Positions 24,333 through 35,609 of a stretch of DNA of 64,000 nt are shown here, in pieces. This stretch comes from Nectonema munidae (taxonomy: Eukaryota > Nematomorpha > Nectonematoida > Nectonematidae): positions 1,571,501 through 1,635,500 of the forward strand of contig JAUIRK010000945.1 of the NCBI GenBank assembly GCA_030549495.1, given 5' to 3'. The notes beneath the pieces are model-generated. The model worked only from the letters and a program-made list of their open reading frames with translations. It was not told where the DNA came from and searched no databases. The number at the start of each line of letters is the position of its first letter. The first letter of the stretch is position 1. Both the position numbers and the translations under genes were made by a program.

Positions 24333-26304
24333 TTTACTATAAATAAAATATTTCAATCAGTCCTCTATTTTAAAAAATGATGGAATCAGGTTTGTCTAAA
24401 CAAAAGATTACTTAGATCTGGCCCACTAAATAACATAAGTTTATTTATAAAGTTCTACTTTGTACTGAAAGTTTCTTAAGAAATTTCGTAGAGAACAACT
24501 GTTTTATTAATTTTTGATCATTCAATAAAATAAAAATCTCTAAACTGATATTATATAATCTATATTTCTAAACTTGATAACACATCGAGCATGTTTTTAA
24601 AAAATACATTTATTAGATTGGAATATCATTGAACGTAATATTTTATAAACTGACATTAGATTGTTTGATGCGCCATCCATACATAAGCAATGTGAGGAGA
24701 TTTATAGACAAATGATGTGCATATTTTTGGATTGATTAAAAATACAGCCACAAAAATAATAATAATTTCAAGCTATATTTGGCAAAAATTATATATTCGT
24801 TTTTGAATAGTTTAGCTAATAACGGAAGCAAGAAATTTAATTAGTTTAAATTATAACTACTTTTTAAAGACCTCTAGCTACTACCGTAAGGAAAAGGCTT
24901 GAACTGAAAATTTCTAGCCCTCAAAGAAAATATGTTTTGTCAAGTTAACCTAAGTCAGTTGAAGTCAAAACAAATATTTATTATAATTATTAAAAAAAAT
25001 ATAGCTGTATTTAAGTAGAGATTATTAAAAAATTTTAAATATTTACACAAGATTAAATTAATATTTTTAAAAATAAAAAAATATTTATTTATTAATAGGA
25101 AGACATTTTAAAACTATTATGAAAAATGAGACAAAAAGTAAAAAAACAAGCAACAAAAATGTTTCGAAGTTCAAAGTGATTTGTGATATTCATTTTCTTA
25201 TTAAAATATAAATTTAAAAAATGTGTGCAATTCATCTTAGCGCCAGATAAAATAAAAAACTTAATTATATTTATTGCTTTTCATTTGAAAAATGTTTTTT
25301 TCAGAGAGATGTTTTTTCAAAGTTTGTTCTTATATCTACTATAAATTTCTAATTGACTTTTACTCTTTTTGAAAATTTGGATTCTATTGATAACACATTC
25401 TTATTCTTTTCAGGCCATTTTTTTCAATAAATCTGTTTATTATTGGTTTTATTAGAATTAGTTTACATTTGAAAAAATATGAGCACTTTTTTTATCAAAT
25501 AAAACTGGAATTATGACTTAAAGTTTATATAATATTTTATAATTACAGCAATATTTTTACGAATTGGATTGTTCTGAATGAACTGAAAAAAAGATGAATT
25601 TGATAGTTATTTTTCCGCTTCAATGCTCACACTTTCCAAATAGTTGTTTAATTACGGTTATAAAAAACTAAATTTACAAACAATTTAATATCTCACATGT
25701 AATAGATTAGAATCAAGCCGCACAGAAATTTATTTCTTTTGATGATGATAGTAATGATAATAGTTATGTTAATTTTGAAGATGATAATAAAAAAAATATA
25801 GTTGACAAACCAGAATGATAAGTCTCTTCATTTTCTTAAGCTTTAGAATTTCTCATAAACTTAAAAAGTTTTAGGTTCTATCATTTGAATCTTTCAATTA
25901 AATGTGTACTATTATAAATGTAAATTTAAATTACATAATTTTTTTGCCAATGGCTAAAAACAAATTTTACATAAAAGGATCACGAATCTTTATTGTTGAT
26001 TCCTTATGTACGCCACATCCTTAAGTGAGCCACTCAAACTACCTCCTCAGCCTGTTTCGTTAAAGAAGGTTAGACTGTAGTTTGTATAACTGATTTTGGA
26101 AATTATATATAATATGTGTTGATTTCACTTTAGCTTAAAATTGCAAATGAAGAAACTTATATGATTCCACTTTTCAAATATTAACCCATTATGTACCAGT
26201 GAGTCATTTCTGAACGGTAAGATATGAAGTTAAATAAAAAAAAATAAAAATTTGTTATATTAATTTTTTTCCTTTAAATTATTAAAAACAGGGGTTGGTT
26301 TTTT
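24333..26304. other. No gene seen upstream of CLPP
   Basis: AT-rich intergenic DNA with one copy of repeat E. The CLPP promoter should lie here, but no clear TATA or initiator pattern stands out against the AT background. Confidence 0.5.
24658..24725 (+). repeat. Dispersed repeat E, copy 2
   Basis: GTTTGATGCGCCATCCATAC, ATAAGC, then TTTATAGACAAATGATGTGC. See 11298-11370. A looser match, TGTACGCCACATCCTTAAGT, is at about 26004. Confidence 0.5.
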
Positions 26305-26474
26305 GGGTTGGTTGGTTGGATATCAAAACACTTTCAACCGTAAGGCTATCGCATTAGGTTAGATATGGTTAATCACTGTTTTTGTAACTTTGTTTTTAAG
26401 ATTCGTGAGCCGTGGGGATTGAAACCCTGACATTGAACTGTTAAGCAGAGAGGTACCCCTAACCATTGAGGCTC
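26305..26474 (-). repeat. SINE family B, copy 4
   Basis: Tail GGTTGGTTGGTTGGATATCA at the left and GAGCCTCAATGG head at the right. B box region slightly decayed. Confidence 0.82.
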
Positions 26475-26517
26475 AAAAAATGCCAAGATGGCCTTTGAAG
26501 ATACAAAAAAGTGCCCA

Positions 26518-26940
26518 ATTTTATAACCATGAAAAGGAGAAGTTGACAAAGTACACCAAATGGTGAGAGCTTACTCAAATAAGCCATGTTCATGAAGATG
26601 GCCTTTTTCAGTTTTTTTAATATTAGATATTGTTTGCTTGATTACCTATGTTATATCTAAAGAACTCGAAATGAATATCAAAAAAGTAAAGATTTTCTCA
26701 TTGAATTGGAGAAAATATTGTGTCAAAGAAGAAAAAACAAAAAAAACACAACTTAAAAAAGTGGGTTTGGCAAATATTGTTTCAACAAAATTTTTATCAA
26801 AACGTTTTGAGTTATGGTAAAAGAATGACTTGAAAAAGTGGTCATAAAATAAGACAAGAACACCTTGTTCACATTGTAACATTTTTGTTTGTTATTCTTG
26901 TTAAAACCAAATATTCAATTTATGCACAGAATTTGAGAAA
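26518..26940 (+). pseudogene. PiggyBac transposase C-terminal fragment, broken
   Basis: The translation gives blocks YNHEKEK, VDKVHQMVRAYSNKP, RWPFSVFLILDIVCLITYV and, near 26850-26930, a Cys cluster (CSHCNIFVCYSC). These line up with the family's ...GGVD..DQM...YS..RKTRRWP..FFN.LD...NA.. region and its terminal zinc-binding domain. The first two blocks are in different frames and a stop interrupts the Cys cluster. It is distinct in sequence from the copy at 22057. Confidence 0.6.
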
Positions 26941-27265
26941 TAAAAAACTTTGTAACTTTTTTTAATAAATCATTTATTTTCTTTTGTTTTTAAATTTGAG
27001 TTCAAAATATTCTGCAGTAGGATGGAATCATAAATGAAGAAATGCTATAAAAATACTATAAGTTGAATAAATTCTCAAAAGCACATTGTCAAAAATGTTT
27101 TTAAACGTATTTTAAGAGCATTTTTCAATTTCAAACAAATTTATTTTTAGTGATTATTATATTTCAAAATGAATTTACCGGTCAATTGATCGGCTTAATC
27201 GTTCTAAGTCAATTCCATATGCGGAATTGAATGCTTTTTGATATCTAAGAAATAATATAATATAG

Positions 27266-27488
27266 TAGGTAGGTAGGTAGGTAGATAGGTAGGTAGGTAG
27301 GTAGGTAGGTAGGTAGGTAGGTAGGTAGGTAGGTAGGTAGGTAGGTAGGTAGGTAGGTAGGTAGGTAGGTAGGTAGGTAGGTAGGTAGGTAGGTAGGTAG
27401 GTAGGTAGGTAGGTAGGTAGGTAGGTAGGTAGGTAGGTAGGTAGGTAGGTAGGTAGGTAGGTAGGTAGGTAGGTAGGTAGGTAGGTAG
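27266..27488. repeat. (GTAG)n microsatellite, about 55 units, LINE 3' tail
   Basis: Almost perfect tetranucleotide array with one GATA-type variant near 27280. It sits between the left target-site duplication (ending 27265) and the LINE 3' UTR (starting about 27489). Translated on the minus strand it gives meaningless poly-(YLPT) reading frames. Confidence 0.97.
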
Positions 27489-30256
27489 AGATGTCAAAGC
27501 ACTTTCCAAATTTAATTGATATGCTTGCAAATTGCTTGATGGGGGTTGAAGAGAAGAATGCAAAGAAGAATGTTAGGAGTATTCTAGAAATAATAAATAT
27601 ATATAGAGAAGGATAGTCTGTTTTATTGTGGGCTGAGGTGAAGGATGGGTTCAATAGTGCCTATCAAGGCGGAGAGTAAATTTAAGAGTTCTGGGTAAGT
27701 AATGATGTCGCTTAGATTAGTGGGAAAGTGGCCAAGGGTTGAGGCGCATGCGTTGATAAGTTTGTGTCGGTGTGAGATGAAGAATGAGCAGAGGAAGGCG
27801 AGGTGATATGGTGTTTCGAAAAGTGTGTTGCAGAACCGACACGTCAGGTTGTCTGAGACTTTAATGCGAAAAAAGTAGGTTTTGCAGGGGCAATGACCCG
27901 AGAGCCACCTAATAAGAGATCTCAATGGAATGTATTTGTGCGAAGCCCAAGATTGGTCTATGGTATTGATGTTTGATATGCGCCAAAGCAGGGTGTTTGT
28001 GGAGTTGGTGAGGGAGTTTTGCTATTGGTTTTGAGTGTGCATGGAAATGTTGCGTAGTAAGACGTTGGGGTGTACTGAGGTCAAATGTGTTATACAGGAT
28101 CTTGATAAGGTTCTTTTGGCGAGATGGTAAACATGCAGGTTTTCTTGTATTTTGGAGTGAGCGGGGCACCAGAAAATGGAGACAGTGAAATGAGTGGAGA
28201 GGAGTCGTAGTTTTGAGAACAAGATGGAAGCAAAGAAGGGAACATTTTTGATAAGGTGTAGATCGCGCGTGATGTTCAGGGAGTCTGTATAGAAATGAAT
28301 ATGAGTGAAACGTGTGAAGGTATTGATGTGTTGTGTGATCTGATCGCATGAGGTGATTAAAGCTTGACATTGAGCATCATAAGTTGTAGTTAAATGATTT
28401 AGAGGAGAGCTTGTAGAAAAGAAGGGATATAGAGAAGCGCCTGCATAAAAAGCGGTTGAGATAGCGCATTTTTGCAATGACTTGGAAGCGTCTGTAAAGA
28501 TTCTCAGGGTTGAAGGATAGGAGCGATGTCTGCGCTTTTTTACCTGTTTAGTGGCGAGATATTTGTTTGTGTGAGTAGTGATAGCAAAAGGAAGGGGCGA
28601 AGAGGGATGTACTAATGTGGTGGGGTGCAGCTTAGTGTGTATGAGGTAACAGTGCAAAGTGGGAAGTGATGTGTGAAGCAGTTTCGTGTGAGTGTGTGAT
28701 GCGTTCAGTGGACGATGTGAATGGGAGGCTGAAGATGGGGGAAGTAGAGATTTGTATGTGCAAATGTAGCGTCTGATGAAGGTGTCTTTCAGTTGGATTA
28801 AAAGTGGTATGCAGTTCAGTGTGATTTCTAGAATAGATGTTGGGGTTGTGCGATAAGCTTTCGAGATGGTTAATAGACTGAGTCTATGGATTTTGAATAA
28901 ATATGTAAGGGTGGATGGGTGAGCGAGCGATGAGCCCCATGAGAGGATGCCATATTGGATTACCGGAAGTATGAGAGATTTGTAGATGAATAAAGAATGA
29001 TGGATACTTAGACCCCATTTGTATGAGATTGCTTTTCTTAGTTGGAACAGAGTCTGTGATAATTTGATGTAGGCGTTTTTGAAGTGTGTGGACCATTTCA
29101 TGTTTGTTTGATAGGTAAGACCTAGATACTTGATAGTGGTTGCGGGTTGAATGAGGGTGTTATGATTGGTAAGCAAAGGTAGATGTTGGGAGTGTTTGCG
29201 AGTGAAATGAATTAGGGTGGTTTTGGATGTGTTGAAAGATATTTTTATGGAGGTGGCGGTGAAGTTCAGGATGTTGAAAAGTGAGGCGATTTTCTGGGAT
29301 ATTTTCGTGTTGTGTGTTTGCGGAGAAAGAAAAGAGAAGATCTTCGGAGTAGCACTGGGAAAAGTGAGATTTGGACTCGAGGAGATCTAGGAGAGGATTG
29401 ATGAGAATGAGCCAGAGGATGTCAGAGAGGCAACCTCCTTGGGGAATGGAGAGAGAGAGTGTATGAACTGCGCGAATGGATTTTTCGTGGAAGATTAAGC
29501 AGCGGTTTTGTAGGTAGTTGCTGATTAGCTTGATTATGTAGGGTGGGTATTTTTTGAGATACATGTTGAGGATGATGGCGGGGTGCCAGGGTTCTAAATA
29601 CTTGGTCAGTTTGGAGAGAGCTGACTCAGTATTCCTGTGCGGGAGATATGCAAACTGTGATGGGTCTATGAGGTTGTTTTGTGATATATACTGCCTTTTG
29701 CGAATTACTTTTTCTAATAGCTTGCCTAAAACAGAGAGGATAGTGATTAGTCGCCAGTTTTTTAGATGTGAGGGTTCTCTGTGAGGTTTAGGCAGAAAGA
29801 GAAGTTTGCCTATTTTCCATATTGATGGAAAAAAGGAGTTTGATAAGCATGCGTTGTATATGTGGAGTAGATTGGTATGTAAAAGGTGAAATGATTTTTT
29901 AATGTGGGTTGCGGTGATTGTGTCGTGGCTGGGAGCTGATTTTGGTCTGAGTGAGTTTACCGCCTGAGATAACTCTCTTAGTGTGATGGGAGGGAAATGG
30001 GAGGGGTTTAGCGATGATGTTAGTTTTTGCGAGAGTAAGCGTTGCGCAGCATGGTATGGATCATCGTTGTGGGGATTGTCGGCGGGAAAAATGGACGAGA
30101 GAAAAGGCGGGTTTATGAGAATTGTGTTAGTGTCTGTGTGGGGAAGAAGTTGATGGAGATTCGAAAGATTTTTTTTACTTTCGTGAGTGTGTTGATTATG
30201 GGCCAGGGGTTGGACGAAGAATTGGAAGTGAAATTGATCCAAGCATCTCATATATT
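27266..30256 (-). mobile_element. 5'-truncated LINE with RT, RNase H and C-terminal zinc knuckle; broken
   Basis: Non-LTR retrotransposon of the RNase H-bearing group (I/R1/LOA-like). The exact clade is not resolved. Minus-strand coding pieces: 30251-29160 has RT motifs (LSVLGKLLEKVI, FAYLPHRNTESAL, IPQGGCLSDILW). 29176-28022 has the thumb (YLGLTYQTNMKW) and RNase H (RIFTDASK, DAQCQAL, FYTDSLN). 27925-27623 has the CCHC-like CRFCNTLFETPYHLAFLC. The endonuclease is absent (5' truncation). The RT segment carrying the first catalytic Asp appears deleted between SALSKLTKYL and EPWHPAI, the usual FADD is YSED, and the reading frame is interrupted several times, so it is inactive. Exact 14-bp target-site duplications ATAATATAATATAG flank it at 27252-27265 and 30257-30270. 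They enclose the (GTAG)n tract, so that tract is the element's 3' tail. Confidence 0.9.
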
Positions 30257-30270
30257 ATAATATAATATAG

Positions 30271-31388
30271 TTGTGATATCAAAAGAAAATTAAATTAAAT
30301 TTTATTATTCTTTTTTATCAATCAATCAAACTCTTTTTCTTTTTATAAATTTATGATTTTTAAAAAATTTGTTCCAGTTAATTCATTTTCTGTTCAAATG
30401 GTAAGATTTTTTCACATTTTTCTATGCAAATTATTTTCTAACTTATTTCGACTTTAGCAGTCAAGTATCTAGTTTTCATTGTATCCATCGAACTTTTTAC
30501 TGATCTTGTGAAAAACTTCTCTTACTCTTTGACAAATTTTTTTGTGAAACTATTATTGAAATCATTGAACAATTTCTTCGAAACAAATTTTATAATATCT
30601 TTATTTCTTCTTCATATAAAAAATATATATAGCCTTAAAAAATCTTTCATCTTTACAAGAAATATCTTAAAAGATCTCAACAATCTTTTAACTTTTAAAA
30701 ATATAACATGAATTTCTCCTTGCATTTTATTAATAACTATTAGTATAAAAAATAGAACTTTGGAGTAAGAGGTCAAATAATTATATATCGTCTTGATCTC
30801 TCCTTAAGTCGATCTGACTATATATTTTGAAATATAACCCTCTCTTGTCTGAAAGCGGATTCTTCTTATTTTATCTTAATATTATTATCCTTATTTTGAA
30901 TTACACTATTAACTCTATTATCTATTTTCAATCTGATTGTACTGATTACAAAATTTGTTACAAAGCGATAAAATTTATGCTATCAAGTGAAAATTTCATT
31001 TGTATTTAATTATCTATTTTAGTTATTTTCTGAACCATTTGTGGATTGTAGTTTGCTTGATCGCTATCGACAAATTTTTTATTGTTCACCGATTTTATCA
31101 ACCGAGCCAATAGACAAATTAAAGTTTGTAATCTAGCTATAAAGAGTAAAAGAATCTTTTTATTTTATGCATAGCGCTTTGTACGCACTATAATACGATT
31201 TTATTAAAAGATTAATTTTGCTCACAATTTGGTTTAAAAAAATTTACTAAATAATAATAAGTTCACAAATAACGTTGACCAATTTCCTTTCATTTTTGAC
31301 CCATTTTCACAACTCTTGAATTTCACTTCATAACACAGTATGTTAATTTTGTTTCATCTTTACCTCCTCCTGTTTTAGTTGATGAATT
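30271..31388. other. No gene seen between the LINE and PCBD
   Basis: AT-rich. Would contain the PCBD promoter and 5' UTR. No element recognised. Confidence 0.5.
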
Positions 31389-34300
31389 ATGGTGAACAAG
31401 TTTACTTTTATAGAATAAACAAATTGTAAGGAACCAAGGGAGGTGTTTAAAAGCCATTAATACAAAATAATTTAAAAATGTATAAACTTAAATCACTTGC
31501 CTAGCAATTTTAAAATATAATCGAAATTGGCATTGGTGGAAAAATTGAGATCGCTACGTCACTAGTGGATTAAGTAATTAATCAAATAGATTTATACGAA
31601 AACAACATTAACATCAAAACATTGAACGAACGTGTTCTAATTTGGAATTGGAATATTTAAGTGAGGTATTTGAAGGTGTAGTTTCTGTAATCGAATCTTT
31701 ACGAATACCTGTCGTAATCTATGGTTATATAAGCATTTATAAAAGTACTCTTTTTACTTTTAGGCATCAACCCTAACAAAACTTACGCCAGAAGAGAGAA
31801 AAACATCCTTGAATAATCTGTGTGAAGGAGCGGGCTGGTTCATCATTCAAGATCGTGACGCAATCAAAAAAGAATTCATCTTTAATGACTTCATTTCGGT
31901 AAAACCTCCTTTTACAATGAACCGTAAATATTTTCAAATTGTTTATTGTTTCTGAGTATTTACTATTTAGTAGTGATGTACCCAGTAACGTTACCAGACA
32001 TTTATATTTGGAGGCACTAATATACATGCTTACCTCCTGGCTTTGTCTAAAATTAAAGCATCAAATGCTTCTTATAACAACTCTTCTCTTTGTGTTATAA
32101 GCAGGGCGAACAATTTTTGACCTAAACACTTTTGATTTCTTGCCTTTTGAAATTTTGACTTTTAAACGTATAAACTTGAAATTTTTTACCTACATTTTTT
32201 TTGAAAATATCCCAATTTATATATCATCAGAAACAAAATATTTTATTGCATACTAATTGCTGAATATATTAGCACTAAAGAATGAAAAATAAACGTTCAA
32301 ACATTTGAATTGAAATAAAACAACATATAATTAATGATATTTTTGGATCGAAGTTTCGATCTTTACATAAAAGTTTGTTTAACATTGAAAATGAACGTCC
32401 AACTGAAGTAGTTGTAGATGGACATTTGTGTAAGAGTAAGAATTCACTGCGTGAAATAAGACAGTTTTCTAAACGCATGATTTTTGGAATATCACTTTTT
32501 TCAAATATTTGTTTCCAGAAACGTCCTGTTCAAAACTTAATACTTGTAAGATTTTGTAAGCGTCTTGAATTGAAAAATACGATGTTTGTGATTTCTCGAC
32601 GATATAAGCCATTTTCAAATAGTTTTGTTCAATTATAAAAAGCTGTTTAGTCAAATTCCCATTAATGGCACTATTTTTGGCCCTTTGAACCAGAATACCG
32701 CCATCACTCTTGAAATTGTTAACAATTTCTCGGACTTGACACAGGTTCTTTGCGTAGTAAGATGCTGCTTTTAGCCAGGTCGCCCAACGCGTAACGACAG
32801 GACAAAGTGGAAATCCTATCGACTTAAAAAGATTTCTCCTTTTTTTATTTTTGATTGTAGCAGCTTTTATTGAAGGTATTAAATCGTCAACTTCAGAAAA
32901 ATAGGCCCTGACTTTCATGCTACAGTTGTGTAGCAAGTGACATGAAAAAGTCTCTCATAATTATTTTTCATATCATTTGCGCAGCTCATATTGTATGAGG
33001 CCGCATCAGTCAAAAGCAAAACAGAATTTTCAATGATTTCCTTCAATATCTTACTATTCAAGCTTTCATCGATAGCTTCACAGTTTAGCAAAAAGGCTTT
33101 TTCAGGTTGATCAATTGACCCAATTAATGTATTAGCAAAAAATTGAGTGTTTACCTCGCTTTCATCAATTAATATCATAAAAATCGGTTTGTTTGTCAAA
33201 TGTGCTTTCAAATCGTTAAGTTTTTCTTCAGCAAGTTTATTTAAAACTAATCTGCTTATTGATACTGAAGGTAAAGTATACCCTATACTTTCAAAAAAAG
33301 CGCGCATAGACGGATGCGAGAGTTTGTGAAGAGGAATATTGGATTCCAAAAACGAAACAATCTCTCTCAAAAAAATGTTTTGTATAGGTTTTGTAAAATT
33401 TTTAATGGACGAACTGCTGGAAATTGAAACCAACAAGTTATGATGTTTTTGGCTAGCTCGGTGACTTTCTACAAAAACGCTTTTTCATGTTTAACATTCA
33501 CTTTGCATAATTTGCAAAATAAATTTTTGTTCAAGACTTCAAATTCATTGGAATATATAGAAACAAAAGTTTTAATTTTCAATGCGTCCGATTTTACAAT
33601 TTTAGGCATACTTAGAATAGAAAAGGTTGCTATTTGTCTAATCTAAAGTAAAATATAAGTTTTATTGCATATAGCTTTAAATAAAATAATTTTATTAAGA
33701 TCAAGAGAAAATACGCATAAAATAGTTCAGATTCTGAAGCATGTCCATGTAAAAATAAAATTACAGAAAAAATGAAATAAAGTATTGTATATAAAAAAAA
33801 AAATTTTTTATCCAACTTTTTAAACAAACCCATTAATATTTTTAAATTTAAAAAAGAAAAATTTCACACAAATATTTTAAAAAAATATTTTAAAAGAGGG
33901 GGGGCAGTTTTCCCTCTTCTCCCCAAAAAATTTTTAAAAAAAATATATGAAATTTTTTAAAAAAAAAATATATTTTTTTAATAATAAAAATAAAAAAAAA
34001 ATATATATTTATATTTATATATTTTTTAAATAAAAAAATAAAATAATAAAGAGGGTTTTTTTTTTTTAAAGAACCCCCTTTTTTTGTTTTTTTGTTTAAT
34101 GGGGGAGGGGGGGGGGGGGGGGGGGAAGGAAAGGGGAAAAAAAAAAAAAAAAAAAAAAAAAATATATTAATCCTTTATATATCACTATTTTACATTTTAA
34201 TTCAATTTATAGATAAACTTGGAAGTTATTAGTCTTTAATTTATATGCATATTTTCCCAGGCCATTCTTATTATGTAACTTACTCGTTGTGCTAAACAAA

Positions 34301-35132
34301 ACTTGAAAATAAACATTTTATTTGATAAATGCAAACAAACATAACAAATTTTTTTTAAATAAGTTCACAAAATTTTGGTTTTTTTTTCTAAAATTAAAGT
34401 ATGACACTTGATTTTATCAACTTTTTTTTGACCTAACAACACATTTTTTTATTTTTATTGACCTAATAAAAATCATTTACAGAAAGCCAAAGAGGTGCTA
34501 AAACTAATAAACATACTCAGATCCAATTTTAAGAAAAAACAAATATTTTTTTGACTTTATTGTCTTTTGTTTGCCCTGGTGATCATTCAGCTGAGATTTT
34601 TGATTAGATAAATTTTACTTTGCTTGAAATTCTGACCCCACTAAATCATTATGTAAAAAGGAATAAAATTACTTTTAATATAAATTTTCAATAAATATTT
34701 GAAAAAATATTTAAATACTTGTTTTTGTAAATATACTAAAACATATTGTACATTGTAAAATTTCGAAAAATTTTCTAAAACAATTGCCCACCTGAATTCC
34801 ATTTTCGCACATAAGTGACCACGGTTGAGAAACCCTGGTCTAAAAATTAGCGCTGCAAAATTTTCTAGAAGAAAACGAGGGGTTTCATGTGAAATGTTTA
34901 AACGATTCAAAAATATATCGTATTTTAATCAAACTTTTTTTATCACTTTAAAAAGGCATTTGGTTTCATGACACAAATCGCGTTGAAGGCTGAAAAGATG
35001 AATCACCATCCTGAATGGTTCAATGTCTACAACAGAGTGTCCATAACACTTTCCACGCACGACGTCAATGGCCTTTCCAAAAAAGATCTGGACTTGGCTG
35101 AGTTTATTGAAAAGAAGTTTACGCAAAAATGA
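31389..35132 (+). CDS. PCBD1: Pterin-4a-carbinolamine dehydratase / DCoH
   Basis: Dehydrates 4a-hydroxytetrahydrobiopterin during pterin cofactor recycling; in animals the same protein is a dimerisation cofactor of HNF1. Two coding exons are secure: 31764-31898 (45 codons, [10 protein letters not shown]...[17 protein letters not shown]) and 34956-35132 (58 codons plus stop, [21 protein letters not shown] then [15 protein letters not shown]). The second holds the HHPEW active-site motif and is very close to the human protein. Both are phase 0. No Met is available in the first exon before the conserved part. A plausible start is an ATG at 31389-31391 immediately followed by GTGAAC, i.e. a first coding exon of one codon. 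That model gives 104 aa, the length of human PCBD1, but the start is inference. The intron 31899-34955 holds a 2.5-kb hAT element. Confidence 0.9.
32102..34578 (-). mobile_element. hAT DNA transposon, broken, in the PCBD intron
   Basis: Terminal inverted repeats CAGGGCGAACAA (32102) and TTGTTTGCCCTG (ending 34578). Minus-strand transposase pieces at 33646-33440, 33436-32915, 32936-32469 and 32478-32275 are in different frames. The last piece has the hAT C-terminal dimerisation motif ([19 protein letters not shown]). [10 protein letters not shown] and [20 protein letters not shown] blocks also fit hAT transposases with ZMYM/BED-like relatives. The flanking 8-mers (GTTATAAG and GTGATCAT) do not match, so the target duplication has decayed or one end is wrong. 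The 3' part contains a strange homopolymer-rich stretch (33880-34165). Confidence 0.7.
33880..34165. repeat. Homopolymer-rich block in the PCBD intron
   Basis: Runs of G (about 20) followed directly by A (about 26), and many T-, A- and C-runs of 6-14. Unlike the surrounding hAT sequence. It may be natural low-complexity DNA or a low-quality assembly stretch. Confidence 0.7.
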
Positions 35133-35262
35133 GTGTGAAGGCGCTCACTTTCCAAAAAAAGAATTTCCAAACTTTTTTTTGTTTTTTTTTATATTTTATT
35201 TATGAAGACGCTCAACTTTTATTTAGTATCAATCATTTTTCAATTTGTTATGATTTTGAAAT

Positions 35263-35268
35263 AATAAA
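35263..35268 (+). promoter_or_regulatory. Likely poly(A) signal of PCBD
   Basis: AATAAA about 130 nt after the PCBD stop codon, the first such hexamer downstream that I noticed. Use is inferred. Confidence 0.35.
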
Positions 35269-35609
35269 CAACTATTACACCTTTCTCACAGTTTATGTAG
35301 CAACGATTTTAAGCATCACCCTTCTCAACTAAAACACTTTTAATATAAAATTGGCTCAATTTATATTATACAATATCCTAAAATCGCACACTTCTTATTT
35401 TGATATCATTTTCAATCTATTCGGATGTCACATCCGTGCCAAAAACTGCCTATCCAAAACGAAAGGTTTTCAAACAAAAACTGAATTTATCTGTAGTTTA
35501 GTGTCTATATTAGATACTCTCCAAAAAAATTATCATTCTGGACAGTTTGGAACTCATACAAATTTTATATCTATAATCTTTTTGATAAACATGTGTCTAC
35601 TTAGTCAAT

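Noticed and set aside
27175-27654. Long minus-strand frames reading poly-(Y-L-P-T)
   Set aside because: They are translations of the (GTAG)n tract at 27266-27488, open in all frames by chance of the repeat unit.
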